DNA of 64,000 bases from NCBI GenBank assembly GCA_036873135.1, contig JAPTYO010000017.1:13640001-13704000 (forward strand), in the 5' to 3' direction. The DNA is from Clarkia xantiana subsp. parviflora (Eukaryota; Streptophyta; Magnoliopsida; Myrtales; Onagraceae). Positions 41,069 to 54,660 of this stretch are shown here, piece by piece; the stretch's first letter is position 1; every line of letters begins with the position of its first letter. Below the pieces are notes generated by a model that was not told the origin of the DNA, ran no database searches, and saw only the letters and a program-made list of their open reading frames with translations. Position numbers and translations under genes: made by a program.

Positions 41069-41462
41069 TGTTAGCATCTGGTGATTGGGCGCCATAATTG
41101 GAAGCCCATTAATACGTATATGTTACCTAAGAAATTGGATAAGTGTCAAATTAGGGAAATTGGGCTTGACCCAAATCCCAATTGACATGAGAGGCCCAAA
41201 ATTGGGCCTCCCTTACACATATAGGCCGACCGATACTTACTAGGGGCAAAGTGGACTGTTGTCCAGTTTGCTCCTCCTATAAATAGAGGGTGTAAGGGTT
41301 TTATTTGGTGTAATTCACAATTTCTCCTAATTGGTGGTTTGAGAGAAAAACCCTCCCTAAATACAAGTTTCGGCCGAACCACCTACTACACCAATGGTGT
41401 GCCAATTTGCTTCGAGCAAAACACTCTGGAGATCCGTCCCTGTCAACAATCGATCAGAGGCT
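41069..41462 (+). repeat. copia2 5' LTR, truncated
   Basis: Matches the 3' LTR from TGTTAGCAT to ATCGATCAGAGGCT, then jumps into leader sequence; about 190 bases of LTR and the primer site are deleted. TATA box at 41278-41285. Confidence 0.85.
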
Positions 41463-44400
41463 AAGTTAAGTTTTTAGTGGACTTTAAAACCCTACTTAGC
41501 CCACAAGATTATTTCGGCCCAACCCTATGTGTTCGAATGGGCCAGTCAAATTTGCTAAACCGGATAGGAATAAAACCAAACCAGATTTTCTTAATCGGTT
41601 CGACCTAGTCAGTTTGGGTCGAACCGGGGTAACTAAGTGGACCTAACCGAACCGTTTTTGTGTGTTGAACCAAACTCTATTTTATTGGACTGGTTCGGAC
41701 CGAACCAGATTTATAAAATAAAACCGGACTGAACCGAACCGGATTTACTAGACCCGAACCGAAATGGACCGAAATTGACAGATCCGAACCGAATTTTTCA
41801 AAATTAAATTCAAGTCAATTAATAAAATGGGATGGTCAAGTTTTAAAATCCAAATATTTTTTAACTTTAATTAGTCTACACAGTGCTCGAAGGTTTAAAA
41901 CTTTCAGGTTTTAATTAAACCTTAATGCCTAGTTTCGATTATGGAGATGGATCTCGGAAATGAATGATTTAGGGACTGGATTAGTTAGTGGGCTGAATTT
42001 CAATTTTTTACTTTTCGTCACATATATTTATTAGAATTGTCGTCTTGACTATGTCAAGCTATCTGGATGTTGGGGGCAGAAACCTGGTTAAATATATGGT
42101 TTGCGCACTAGGAAAAACATGTTGTGATGGTTGCGATTGCCTAGGATTCATGTCTAGAAACACACATGATTAATTGTAAGTATGAATTGCAAATGAGCCC
42201 CTAATATTTTAAATGTTTTAAAAACAAAAGCCAGTCACAAAATATGCATGTTTGATGTGGAACTTTCTGTGTATGACACGTATGCTTGAATGTTGAGGAT
42301 GTAGCTGCATGTGATAGTTTACTTGGAAAGTAGAATTATGTATATGTTAGCATGAGTTCCTCGGAACATTAAACGCATGACGCGTATGCATGATGTGTAG
42401 TTTGGTTGATGAATTTGGCTTGCTATGATGATTTACTTGTGAAGTAGAATTATATATGCATGCGTAACTTCATCAGAATATTTTTAAATACAAAAGGGCC
42501 TTGGGAAAGCCAATATCGTGTATGCTTATTTCAAAGTTCCCGTTCCGGTAATTTGCGGATAAAACCGTTTTTAAGAGACTTTTCTATTGGATTGAAGACG
42601 ACGGTAATGTGAACTCTTTCACGAACCCTCTTCCCTCGGTTTATTGGCGGCCGGTTGGTTTAGATGGCTGAGGAATCATTATTTGTCGTATTCCATCCTA
42701 ATAGATGTATGATGTATGCAATTCTTTCTCAAAATGTTATTATCTACCTTATTATGCATGATTATCAATGTGTCGTATGAGTTGGTTGAATGAGTGCGAT
42801 TCAATATTTCTCGCAATCTTGATGGTATGAATTATGATGAATAAAAGGAGTATGTGTTGAACTCTCTGCTACGATTCCAAAAAGAGGAGAGGACAACTAT
42901 CAATGAATATTGTAGTCTGTATACTTTTGACAATGAGAGATGAATGTGATCATTTGTTTTCCCAGGAATGGGAGTAGGTTCTTTGATAATCTGATCATGT
43001 ATCTGGTGATACATTCAACTTTGGGTAAAGGGGTTGAAGATGATTTCAATTGCAACCAGATAATATTATAGCTTGGTATCCCTTTGCATCCGTCTCAGTG
43101 GGAGCAAGGATGCTAAAGCTAGAAATGTTGTGGTTGAATGTGATGGTATTCTCTCTTTCCATGGATGATGGTGTAAAAGTCGCTTGAGACCTTCGCGATG
43201 AAAAGGTCAACATGGAAAAGATGTATATGGTTGTCTGATGTTGACAGGGCTCACTTGCCATGAGTCTAGTCAAGAACAGTAACCACAGCAGTAAAGGAAC
43301 AACCTTCTCTGCTCACCATAGTGGTTCGAAAGAATCCAACCATGATCCGCATATCATGAAGAGAACTAGACCGAATAAGTCCTATACGATAATCTCATGG
43401 GTAAACCCCATTGATAAAGTGCGTCCCAAGTACACCTCGTATGTCATGAGTACAAAGCTGAAAAATGTTTTATACGGACACAAATCATTTGATGTAATTC
43501 ACTCGTGAATTTACACAGGTGTGATGTTCAACATGACTCAAAGTTCTCGACTATGTGTGCGACGAGCATGGAACAGATACGCGACTTCCAGATCAAGAAC
43601 CATACCATTGTCATTTATCGTTCGTTGTTCATTTCAATTACTAAAATTTTGGTTATTTTGAGATTCAGAGTTATTGAATAAAGTAATTGTAGCTCGATTC
43701 GTAGCACAATTTTCTTATCAATTTAACGGCCGAGTAAAAAGGGGACGATCCGAAAAGAAAATTCATACCCACGAGTTTGGAACCAAATTTTTCGGCCAGG
43801 TGAAAGAGGATGAATGAAACGAAACAACAGAAATGCTCTGTCATCTTAATCGGGATAACTGAACTGAATAAACCCATCAATTGCGTAGCTAGATCGAAAG
43901 ATTTAATATCTCTTATTTGTTAGTACTCCATTATATGATAAATTCTGTAATGATGAACATGTGCGACACCTATTGTATTAAATTAAAATTTAATTTTGGA
44001 AACGAAACGATTTATATCATGGGTTAAACTTGGAATAGGCGCCATGAGCGTATGTACCTCGAAAGACAGAACACATCTTTTTCAAAATACGAATTTAATG
44101 ATGAAGTGTTTTAATGAATGAACGCTAACTTTTTCATTTGCCTCCCTTTTGGAATAATTCAATCAATGCTTACACGATGAAAAGAGGTATGCTTTAAAAA
44201 GCTACCACGAACTCGTAAAGTATTAACTGGCACAAAGGCGAAAGCCCTAATACCCGGTTCAAAGATGGATAAGTCTTTGAGATGAATTAGCAAATGAAGA
44301 GGACGACGTCGGTGAAATGACTCTCCCACTAAATGCCTTGAACGAGAAGTTTGGCAAGACATTCACATCGATAACACACTTCATCAACAAAATCGGTCAA

Positions 44401-44559
44401 ACACGACGCCATAAAAGCTAAAAGGAGTGATAATGAGCTAATTCTTATCATCATGCGACATTAACATGCGCATTAAAAAAGTATTTGAACCGAGAGTATG
44501 ATGACTACTCTTAGCGGATACATGTTTAAATTAGCTTGTGATAATGGTGTCGTGGTCGA
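41463..44559 (+). other. copia2 leader and decayed gag to integrase region
   Basis: 41560-41800 carries ACCGGTTCGG-like words as in copia1. 42490-42680 is the conserved leader block. 42800-42900 may be a gag scrap (LDGMNYD). After that no domain can be named; 43870-44160 resembles 25380-25600 of copia1. No usable gene. Confidence 0.55.
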
Positions 44560-45861
44560 ACATGAGACATTACATGCCTTGAGGACGAATTTTCAACGCT
44601 TGGTGAGATATAACAGACGAAGTCTTGATCGAATTGGAGCAGGCTAACGATGGTAGTCATGTCCCACTTACTTCGAGTGGGATATTTGAGGCAGCAACAC
44701 AAGTGAATGAAATGGTAAATGAGGATTGAGGCATTTTCATTGTAAATCCAGTGGGAGAAAACAATCCTACCACACAAATCACTGTTGCTGCAGGTACGAA
44801 TCAAGTTGAACCTGATAATCACGTTGCCTGACCGCTGGATGAAAATTCAATAATGCCACAACTACCCATTGTTCCAAGTGGGAGTGGATTAACCAACTTG
44901 GTTCCGAGACCGAGAGGTCGTCCAAGAAAAGTTGAAGGTCAAGGTTTCAACACTGCCCTTGTTCCTAGTGGGAGTGATGCTCCGATAGATAGCATTATTC
45001 CGAGTGGGAGCAATGTTCAGACTCAAGATGGGATTAACGAGCCTAGACGAAGTCAAAGACATCGAACTTCTCCCAAGAAGTATCCCATCGAGAAGGGTGA
45101 AATATTCACCCTTACTTCCGTTGACGAACCGGTGACGGTTCAACAAGCGTTGAAAAGACCTCAAGCAAAGGAATGGAGGAAAACAATGAAAGATGAGATC
45201 GCCTCAATGAAATCCAATTCGGTATAGTCTTTAGTTGATTTACCTGCTGAACGCAGCGCAATAGGGGCGAAGTGGGTTTTGAAACTGAAACTCACTGCTG
45301 ATGGAAATGTTGAGCGATAGAAATCTCGATTAGTTGCGAAAGGATACACCCAGCTTCACAGAGTGAACTTTGATGAGACATATTCACCGACTATGAGGTA
45401 CACCACAGTCGGGGAAATCCTAGCACTGGTCACATGACTCGAGTTTGAGCTGCACCAAATGGATGTTAGACCGCATTCCTCCACGGAAACCTGTAGGAAG
45501 AGATCCACATGGAGCAACCAGAGGGTTTCGTTACTCCTGGTAACGAACTTAAAATTTGTAAACTCCAAAGATCTATTTACTGTCTTAAACAATCGTCTCG
45601 GCAATGGTACCGCAGGTTCCACAAGGAAATCGTTGGAAACAGATTCGTGAATCTACACGACATGCGTGTATACAAAGACCTCCGGGTCTAAGTACGTAAT
45701 CTTAACTTTGTACGTGGATGACATACTCTATGGTAGAAGATAATATAATCCATTTAGAATACTCGCCCACTGATGATATGGTGGCAGACCCATTAACTAA
45801 ATCATTACGCAATGAGACATTTGAAAAGCATGTTAAACTGCTTGGATTGCGTAGGGTTTAA
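44560..45861 (+). pseudogene. copia2 connector, RT start and RNase H end, decayed
   Basis: VPSGS repeats and PRPRGRPRK connector, EPRRSQRHRTSPKKY, RT start (AKEWRKTMKDEIASMKSNSV then a stop), IGAKWVLKLKLTADG, HQMDV, EQPEGFVTPGNE. Near 45690-45740 it jumps from RT fingers over the palm and most of RNase H to MVADPLTKSLRNETFEKH and LGLRRV. Multiple stops. Confidence 0.88.
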
Positions 45862-46980
45862 ATGTGGGCATGAATCTGTGATAACCTTTTGATGAATTGA
45901 AAGTTACATTTTGATATATGAGAGAATCGCAATTCGAGTTTATGATTCATCGACGTCATAATGTTTGATTACATCGGATTTTACCGTTTATAAACTAAAT
46001 CGTAGGAGGACGCAATCCTCTGCAAAAATTATGTAGAATGTGGAAAATGCCTTGTCACACGGGCACGGTCGTCTTGTAGGAGAGGGGGACCTCTGCCGAA
46101 GCAGGACTGGCTAAGAACCAGTTGGGAAACTTGGTTATGCAGAACGATCATTTGGTTTCGGAGTAACACGACATGATCTTCGTTTTTTACTTCGTCGGTG
46201 ATGAACTCTGTTCGTCATTAACCACATTCTGGGCCAGATGAAAGTCTGCGATAGCATCATTGACATATCCCACACCTAATGATGTTTGGGTATGCTATTG
46301 ACGTGTGCTTCATACTACGCGTGCCACGTTCGACCACGTGGTCATGCTCGGTTGTGCTAGATAGAATCCTCGCGATTCGGATGGGCGCAAACTTCTTCAC
46401 CTCGAGCGTGTGATTGATGCCGGAAGCCTTATGAAGAGGCACCCGAAGTATCCTCATGGACTCAGAACTCATACCTAAGGTCAGGCTCAATGTTTGCTTC
46501 CCGGCGTATGAGCGCAGTGCTGAAGAAAAAGGCCAAGTTACCACGTCTTTGGAAACCAGTTGGGTTTGACTAAGGGTATGAGCAATGGGGATGGTGAAGT
46601 TCACTTGTAATTCACCAGGTCTTGTATTCACTAGGTGGCCACCAACCGGATATTAGTTGAAGGTTGTGAATACTTGTGCGGATGCCCTAGAGAAGTATTC
46701 CTATGTGGAAAATGGGCAATTGGAGAATTAACAGTTGACCTAGGATACAGCGCGATACATTGATGTTTTTAATAGGTTGATTTGAGACAGGTAATCAACG
46801 TTCCGCGGGCGCTACAACACCTGAAAGATGAATAGCTCGATGCCCGTCGTATCCGCTGGTCGAACGACAAAACTCGTATGAACTATTCGGAAGCAGGGGA
46901 AAGAACAGAAGAGTGAAATATTGATGTGATTTGGAAAACAATACATTAACAGGCACCCTCCCATTCCGGCGAGCGGGATC
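45862..46980 (+). other. copia2 3' UTR and polypurine tract
   Basis: Counterpart of 39596-40672. The antisense frame 46631-46257 is open for 124 codons, with no gap against the copia3 copy over about 340 bases. Ends with the polypurine region CCGGCGAGCGGGATC. Confidence 0.7.
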
Positions 46981-47579
46981 TGTTAGCATATGGTGACTGG
47001 GCGCTGTAATTGAAAGCTCATTAATATGTGTACGTTACCTAAGAAATTAGGTATATTTCACATTAGGGAAATTGGGCTTGACCCAAATCCCAATTGACAT
47101 GAGAGGCAAAAAATTGGGCCTCCCTTACACATATAGGCCGGTCGAAACTTACTAGGCGAAAGTGGACTTTTTTTTCCAATTTTCTCCTCCTATAAATAGA
47201 GGGTGTTAAGGTTTTATTTGGTGTAATTCACAATTCCTCCTAAGCGGTGATTTGAGAGAAAAACTCTCCTCCCTAAATACAAGTTTCAGCCAAACCACCT
47301 GCTTCACCAAGGGTTTGCCAATTTGCTTCAAGCAAAACACTCCGGAGATCCATCCCTGCCAAGAATCGATCAGAGGCTTTGCTATGGAGCTAATATCGCG
47401 TAGGGCTTCCTTAACAAGAACCTCTACAGGTTCCGTCCGGTGGATTGCGAACTACCTCAGCAGGATCCTTGGGACTACGTAAAAGGTTTAAGGCATGTGC
47501 ACATCTTCCGCTGCGTAATTCTGATTGCTGGCATGTACCTGTGTTTATGTTTCCGTAGTAATCTGCCACGTAATACACA
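46981..47579 (+). repeat. copia2 3' LTR
   Basis: 599 bp, TGTTAGCATATGG to TAATACACA. TATA box at 47191-47198. Related along its length to the LTRs at 38989 and 61294. Confidence 0.88.
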
Positions 47580-47584
47580 TTAGC

Positions 47585-48700
47585 AAGGAGGAATACTCCC
47601 CCTGAGGTGGACTTACGATCATCCGGATAGCCACCATGGTCGGCGTCACTGAATCCTAACAATTATAGTTTTCCACCCTCAAAGCACAGAGCGTAGTTGG
47701 CAGTACCTTTCAGGTATTGAATTATTCATTTAACAGCCTTTAGATGTTGAGTGCCAAGATATGGTTGGAATCGTGCTAGTAGGCCCACGACGTAACAGAT
47801 GTCTAGACGAGTGCATTGCATGTCATACATTAAGCTGCCAACCATACTTAAGTACTCTGCACTTTAAATCTGTTCACGCTCAGCCAGGTACTTCGGGTCA
47901 TCACACGTCGACCGCGCGCACCCGAACACAACCGGCGTATCCACGGGTTTGGCATCATGTAGTCGAAACCTTTTCAACAACTTGTTGATATAGGATTCTT
48001 GAGATAGACATAGTTTACTTGCAGCCCGATCCCTAGCAATCTTAATGCCCAAGATGTACGTGGCTTCTCCCATGTCTTTCATCTCAAATACAGATGCCAG
48101 CTAGGACTTTAACTCATTCATGTAACTCACATCATTCCGGCAATTAATATGTCATCGACATATAATGTCAAGATGACATATTTGGACTCAGAAGTCTTCG
48201 TGTACACGCATGGATCCTCGTGAAGATTCACGAATGCATTTCCTCGTGGAATCTGCGGTACCATTGTCGGGATGACTATTTAAGACTGTAAATAGATCTT
48301 TGGATTTTACAAACTTTACGTTCATTGCCAGGAGTAACGAAACCCTCCGGCTGCTCCATACAGATCTCTTCCTCCTGGTTACCGTGGAGGAATGCAGTCT
48401 TAACATCCATTTGGTGCAGCTCAAGATCGAGGCTCGCAACTAAAGCCAAAATGGCCCGTACTGTGGTGTAACGCACAGTAGGTGAGTATGTCTCTTAAAG
48501 TCCAATCCGTGAAGTTTTGTATATCCTTTCGCAAGGAATTGAGCTTTGTATCCCTCAACAGCTCCATCAGCAGTGAGTTTCAGTTTCAGAACCCACTTGG
48601 CACCTATTTCTCTGCGGTCAGCAGGAAAATCAACTAAAGACCATACCGAATTAGTTTTCATAGAGGCGATCTCATCCTTCATTTTTTTCCTCCATTATTT
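47585..48700 (-). pseudogene. copia3 RT and start of RNase H, decayed
   Basis: RT start (MKDEIASMKTNSVWSLVDFP), GAKWVLKLKLTADG, HQMDVKTAFLHGNQEEEI, EQPEGFVTPGNE, palm LTLYVDDILIAG near 48150 (YVDD kept), EMKDMGEATYILGIKIARD, then RNase H start DADHGGYPDDRKSTSGGVFLLAN at 47585-47655. Frameshifts near 48480, 48280 and 47860-47670. Confidence 0.9.
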
Positions 48701-50160
48701 CGCTTGAGGTCCATCCATAGCTTGTTTAACCGTTACCGGTTCATCAACCGATGTGAGGGTGAATAATTCACCTCTCTCGATGGTATACTTCTTAGGAGAA
48801 GTTTGTAGCCTTTGACTACGTCTAGGCTCGATAGTCCAATCTTGGGTTTTAACTACCCTACCACTAGGAATAATGCTCGTTAAAGGTGCAATACTCCCAC
48901 TAGGAAAAAGAGCACTACTTGAACTTTCACCAACAACTTTTCTTGGACGACCTCTCGGTCTCGGAGTTCCACGCTTGAGATTAATTCCACAGTTATGATG
49001 ATCGGGAATCGAGTTAGTCGTGCCACTCCTACTGTGTACAGTAGGTAGTTGTAGGTAAAATTGGATTTTCATCCATCGGTTCAGTAACTTGATCATCAAG
49101 TCCGACTTGATTCGCACATGCAGCAACATTGATCTGGGTTGTTGGATTGACTCCTCCAACGGGATTTATTATGAAAATGTCCCCGTCTTCATTTACTATA
49201 TCGTTCACTTATGTTGCTGCCTCAAATCTACCACTCGAAGCGAGTGGGACATGATCATCATCATCCTCTAGTTCAATCAATACTTCGTTGTTTTTTATGT
49301 TTCCAAGCATATGAAATTCGTCCTCAAGGAATGTAACGTCTCTGGACATGTTCGACCACGCCACCATTCTCCTGAGCAGCGACAAACAAGTATCCCTTAG
49401 AATTTTCGGAGTATCTTATAAAGATACTTTTCAATCCTTTAGGTCCTAACTTGCCATAACGGCTTTTAGTTTGATGTGTGTATGCTGCACAACCCCAAGG
49501 TCGCAGTATGGTAAGATCCACCTCTCTACCAAACCACAACTCATATGGTGTCGTATCTACCAATTTTGTAGGAACAAGGTTTACTACATGTGTGGCAGTC
49601 ATAAGTGCATCATCCCAATAGGAGATTGGCAACTTTTCCTGCGACATAATGATTCTTACCATGTCCAGGAGTGTACGATTACGTAGTTCAACCACACCAT
49701 TTTGCTGTAGCGTGTAAGGAATTACCTCTTCCATCGCATAACTTCATAAACTCATTAGAGAGATATTCTTCACCTCTATCAGTGCGAAGGGTTTTCACCT
49801 TTCGCTCTTGCTGATTCTCTATGAGGTTAAGAAAGCTTCAAAGCAGTCAATAGCCTCGGATTTATGATAAATCAAATGAGTAAACCCATAACGGGTGAAG
49901 TCGTCGATGAAACTGAGGAAGTAACGTTTACCACCCCTTGCGATGACATTCTTGGGTCCACAAACGTCATAATGAAATAAATGCACTAGATATTCAGCTC
50001 GTAGTGATTCACCAAATGGCTTGAGGGTTGACTTTCCGACTAGACAAACTTCGCAAGTGGTTTTCACCACCAGCGTCGCGCCCGGAAGTAGTCCTCTCCG
50101 AGCGAGGGTCTGAACCCCGTCGTAGCCTATATGTCCCAACCTCACATGCCATTCGGCCGC
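48695..50160 (-). pseudogene. copia3 integrase and connector, decayed
   Basis: From 50145: RLGHIGYDGVQTLARRG, CEVCLVGKST (C-x2-C of the zinc finger), DVCGP with the first catalytic Asp, YFLSFIDDFTRYG, then after a shift near 49800 LQQNGVVELRNRTLLDM with the catalytic Glu and PWGCAAYTHQTKSR. The connector 49159-48695 has PRPRGRPRK and EPRRSQ. Not functional. Confidence 0.88.
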
Positions 50161-50431
50161 GTCATTTATGCTTCCCTAGACGACAATGAATACATTCGAT
50201 TCGAATTTTCATGTCCATTCAAATCCATACCGATGAGACCATTAGAGGAAAATGCATGACCATAAAAGGTAACGCCTTTATTTATGCGAACAAGGGAATT
50301 GTCAAATGATAAAGAAAATCCATTATCCATAAGAGAAGTAACGTAAACAACATTCCTTCGAATTCTAGGAGCAAAATGGACATTTTCAATAAGTAAGGTT
50401 CTGCCATTGCGCATAGGAAATTTGCAGTTGC

Positions 50432-50704
50432 CTATTCCTTCGACGTCAAATTGAGAGTTGTCATTGATGTATATCTTTTTTGAATCCTTCGGCATTCATC
50501 TGAACATGGAAATAAACTCTTGTCATTGGTTATGTGGTCCGTTGCACCTGAGTCAAGAATCCAAGAGGAATTTGAATCAGTTAACATGACTGTAGAGGAA
50601 ACTAATGTTTCCTTAACATATCCAATGTCGCACACCTTAACAACATGAGATTTGCTAGGCCTGGCCCCATCACCTATACGGCGAGGGCGAGTCCTTGCAA
50701 ACAA
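50432..50704 (-). pseudogene. copia3 protease
   Basis: SSWILDSGATDHITND contains the catalytic D-S-G. The frame shifts near 50490 into the downstream part (NDNSQFDVEGIGNCKFP, 50495-50166). Upstream, 50705-50890 encodes a lysine-rich gag tail (QKKKKKRGKGKK) without a zinc knuckle. Confidence 0.87.
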
Positions 50705-50889
50705 TCTTCACAATCATACCTTCACTGCCTGTTGTTTCTTTCCCTTGCCCCTTTTCTTCTTCTTCTTCTGTCCAGCAGGTTGTTTCGGCATTCTGGTTTC
50801 TTTCGTAACTGATGCCAATCGAGTTAGTTCCATCTCGATTATCTTCATGACACTAGGGAGATCTATTACCGAACTACCGAGAGTCATTT

Positions 50890-51306
50890 AAGTCCTGGTA
50901 GCTCTCTAGGAGTTTGGGAGAATCCCAATTATTGCTTGAATTTTGTCCCATTCAACCATCTGACTTTCCTCTTCGATCGGTTTCACCATGCTAAGGAGTT
51001 TAGGTGCCTTTTCAAGTACACTGGTGTTTTTGCTCTTTAGACTTTCGTCCAAAGCCAATATAAGTGGGTGCAGGGTTACTGCCAAGCTGTTTCCATATTT
51101 CAGGAAGAGGGCATCCCAGATATCCTTTGCATAAGGAATATACTTATACACAGTTTCGATGTTCGAAGACATCCGCGACAGCAAAATCTCCTTGGTCCTC
51201 GTGTCATCCTGCTCCCACTTGATGTGGGTGTATGCCAGGCCCTTGGTCAGGCTCGCAACTGGACAGCTCATTGTTTTTTGAATGTGGTCTATAAGACCTT
51301 CACCTT
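50890..51306 (-). pseudogene. copia3 gag, main part
   Basis: Minus strand HIQKTMSCPVASLTKGLAYT, EQDDTRTKEILLSRMSSNIE, AKDIWDALFLKYGN, typical of plant copia gag. The first 28 codons are at 60995-60912, across element D. The gag type differs from copia1. Confidence 0.85.
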
Positions 51307-52028
51307 TGTTGGGTTCGCTTCACCACTTGGGCTGCTTCGGGCTTTTTCTTTCACGAACAGGCTTCTTCCTTCAAGATCGGGCTCGAGATATATGTATAAG
51401 GATGGGAATGCCACAATCCTTAATACACAATCACCGAGCTGGACATCGATCCTCAACCTTAGACTCTCGATCTTCAGGTCCTGCACGAAGGGCAGTAACC
51501 AGCGTGGGGGGGGGGATGCTGGTTAGGCCCACCCCGACGCTCAAGTTAGCACTTTTAGAGAGAGAAAGCCTTAGAGAGAAGTCAGAACATTTCAAGTCCA
51601 AAAGTGAGAGAAATGTCTAAAATGAGAGACTTAGGCCCCTATTTATAGGGAATCTAAGGATCATGCTCAATTTTGAATGGCTTGATGTCGGTATGTGGAA
51701 ATACGTATACCGTCACCAAGGTGGACTATGAGCTCACCGACTTCTCGCAATCGGCAAAAATAATCGGGGTGAGCGCGGAGGAAAAAACGGTAATCCGGAC
51801 CCGTCCGGATTGCTAAAAGCAACCTGGGACTGGTCCGGATTGCCAAGGCAATCCAGACTGGTCCGGATCGCCTTAGGGCAATCCGGAAGTCCTTCGGCCC
51901 GGGAATTGCGCGTATCCCGGACCGTTTTAGACTTGGGTGTCCGCGAAAGGGTTTTTTTTTACGGGTTTTGGGATATTTTACGAGTCCCGAAATGTAAATA
52001 CGAACCCGAATTGGACAGATATCTAACA
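51307..52028 (-). repeat. D 3' LTR
   Basis: 722 bp. Minus-strand TATA box at 51641-51648. Hairpin: outer GGGC (51490-51493) with GCCC (51528-51531); inner TAACCAGC (51496-51503) with GCTGGTTA (51519-51526); loop with 11 Gs (51506-51516). Several dozen differences from its partner, so older than B. Confidence 0.92.
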
Positions 52029-53585
52029 CTTGCCCCCGAGTCAAGTAGTGGTTCAAAACCCGTGCTTGACTCTTTTCCAAGATAAGATATTCGTCCAATT
52101 TAGGTTCGGTACTGACCTCAGGGGTGGCCTGTTTGTCAATTCGAATGTTGAAATCATGAATTTGACCAACTTCAATTTTTCGCCGTACGTACGTAATCTG
52201 TGTATAGGGTTAGTGTAGCGGACAATATACGTATAACAACATGCAATTATATTAGCATTATCGTGTAATTAGTGAAATAAAGATTTATACAACGTGATAA
52301 TATCATGGTACATGACGTAAACATGTAACATGTTGTCAATATGCAAATGACGACATAGTAAATGGATGACGTAATCATGCCATAAGCAAAACACTTAGAA
52401 TAATATAAAATTGGAAAGCATGCTTGTCAACATTGAGCATGATGTAAACATAGTAAATGATGCAAGCATGTAGTATAATGCAAACATGAAGTATGGTGTA
52501 AATGTGAGACATGATATAAACATGAGATTCATACTTAGATTATAAAAATAATCATGTAATGATCACAAATAATAAACGTGCACGATAAATTCTATGTACG
52601 TACTATGAAATAATAATTGCGTGTAGTGTGTCATGAAGCATTGTGTAATATGTATGCAATATGAACATAGGAGAGATGCAAAGATGCTTGTAAAGGTTGT
52701 TAAGGACTTATATGAAAATACATGGAAGTTTAGTCCTTAGCACATGGTGTAGACATTATTAGTAAAAATTAGGAGAGAGAATACTCATTTAGCTTACATC
52801 CTTTATAGATAAGAGCCGTGATAGGGGTTCCGACACTCGGAACCCCAAGATGTCGATTTCACTCTGAGTGGCATCCAAGTAAATCCAATCAACTTTAATG
52901 GCATTTAGTATCTATGCCTTGTTCGGAGGTTGTCAGATTCTTAATTTCGGAATCCCAATCAAATTCCTATAGATAAATCTCCAAGAAGCTCTCCATTCTT
53001 GATGAAGATGAAGCTTTTGAGATCATAGACTTGGAGTAGACACGTCATTGTTGATATCAATTGGATTCCGGCGTGGCACGTGTTAATTCAGACTTGCTTC
53101 GTGTTGGTGAGTTCAATTCCGTACATGGTTAGACTGTGACTTCTTTAGGCCTTGATTCAATATTGAAATCACTATGTACCTATGCATACAAGGTGTTTGA
53201 TAAAATGCATTAAAATACTTGGTCCTAAATTGGCCAAAATTTTTCTAAGTGCTGTAAATTTTAGAAAAGTGTAAATGAATCGTTATACTTCCCTTATGCA
53301 TAGTGTTCATTGCCGACATGTTGTTCCATGCCTTAGTCGTTGCTTTAGTATGCCCGGTATTAATGATCGGTAGTAGTACGTACACGGCCGTCCATGGTTG
53401 TATGTTGGTAGTGATAGCTTAGGCAATGTATTGTTGAGCATCATGTATAGACTGTTGGTTATTGTCTGCAAACATGCTAAAACACTTAGAAAATATTTTA
53501 ACAATATTTAATGCTTGTTACCATAGATGTCGTCGTATGAGCTTAGGAGGCATTGTGTAGAAGTTGATAATAGCTATTTGATGCA
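52029..53585. other. D interior next to 3' LTR, no gene
   Basis: Starts with the polypurine tract (minus strand CTTGACTCGGGGGCAAGTG, 52029-52045). AT-rich with many ACATG/CATGT words (52220-52520). Matches C only near the end (53390-53560). The GC-rich patch of C is absent. Confidence 0.6.
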
Positions 53586-53589
53586 TGCA

Positions 53590-54660
53590 ATCCATCCTTG
53601 TCGACATGTACGTATGTACATGGAAACACTTAGAAAATATTCTCCCCTTGTTGACATGTATGTACGTACATGGAAATACTTAGAAAATATTCTTCACTTG
53701 TCGACATGTATGTACATACATGGAAATACTTAGAAAATACTCTTCACTGGTCGACATGCATCCTTGTCGACATGTATGTACGTACATGGAAACACTTAGA
53801 AAATATTTTCTCCTTGTCGACATGCATCCTTGTCGACATGTATGTACGTACATGGAAACTCATAGAAAATATTTTCTCCTTGTCGACATGCATCATTGTC
53901 GACATATATGTACGAACATGAAAACACTTAGAAAATATTTTCTCCTTGTCGACATGCATCCTTGTCGACATGTATGTACTTTATGGAAACACTTAGAAAA
54001 TATTTCTCCTTGTCGACATGCATCCTTGTCGACATGTATGTACGTACATGGAAACACTTAGAAAATATTTTCTCCTTGTCGACATGCATCCTTGTCGACA
54101 TGTATGTACGTACATGGAAACACTTTTAGAAAATATTTTCTCCTTGTCGGCATGCATCCTTGTCGACATGTATGTACGTACATGGAAATACTTAGAAAAT
54201 ATTCTTCACTTGTCGACATGTATGTACGTACATGGAAAGACTTAGAAAATATTATTCACTTGTCGACATGCATCCTTGTCGACATGTATGTATGTACATG
54301 GAAACACTTAGAAAATATTTTCTCCTTGTCGACATGCATCCTTGTCGACATGTATGTACGTACATGGAAACACTTAGAAAATATTTTCTCCTTGTCGACA
54401 TGCATCCTTGCCGACATGTATGTACGTACATGGAAACACTTTTAGAAAATATTTTCTCCTTGTCGACATGCATCCTTGTCGACATGCATCCTTGTCGACA
54501 TGTATGTACGTACATGGAAACACTTAGAAAATATTTTCTCCTTGTCGACATGAATCCTTATTGACATGTATGTATGTACATGGAAAAACTTAGAAAATAT
54601 TTTCTCCTTGTCGATATGCATCCTTGTCGACATGTAGGTACGTACATGTATGTGCGCACT
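53590..54660. repeat. D 66-bp palindrome-rich tandem repeats
   Basis: Same unit as C, about 1.05 kb, with shorter variants that lack the second TGTCGACATGCATCC part. Long open frames across it are repeat artefacts. Confidence 0.93.

Larger units (their letters stand above)
41069..47579 (+). mobile_element. copia2: decayed plus-strand copia inserted in copia3 RNase H
   Basis: 5' LTR 41069-41462 (truncated), leader to about 42790, decayed interior, connector and RT start (44560-45690), a jump to the end of RNase H (45720-45861), 3' UTR, 3' LTR 46981-47579. Same family as its host, opposite orientation. TTAGC duplication on both sides. Confidence 0.88.

Noticed and set aside
42800..44560. A host gene in the unassigned part of copia2
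   Set aside because: It lies between copia leader and connector in the right order, and part of it matches copia1; it is decayed element sequence.
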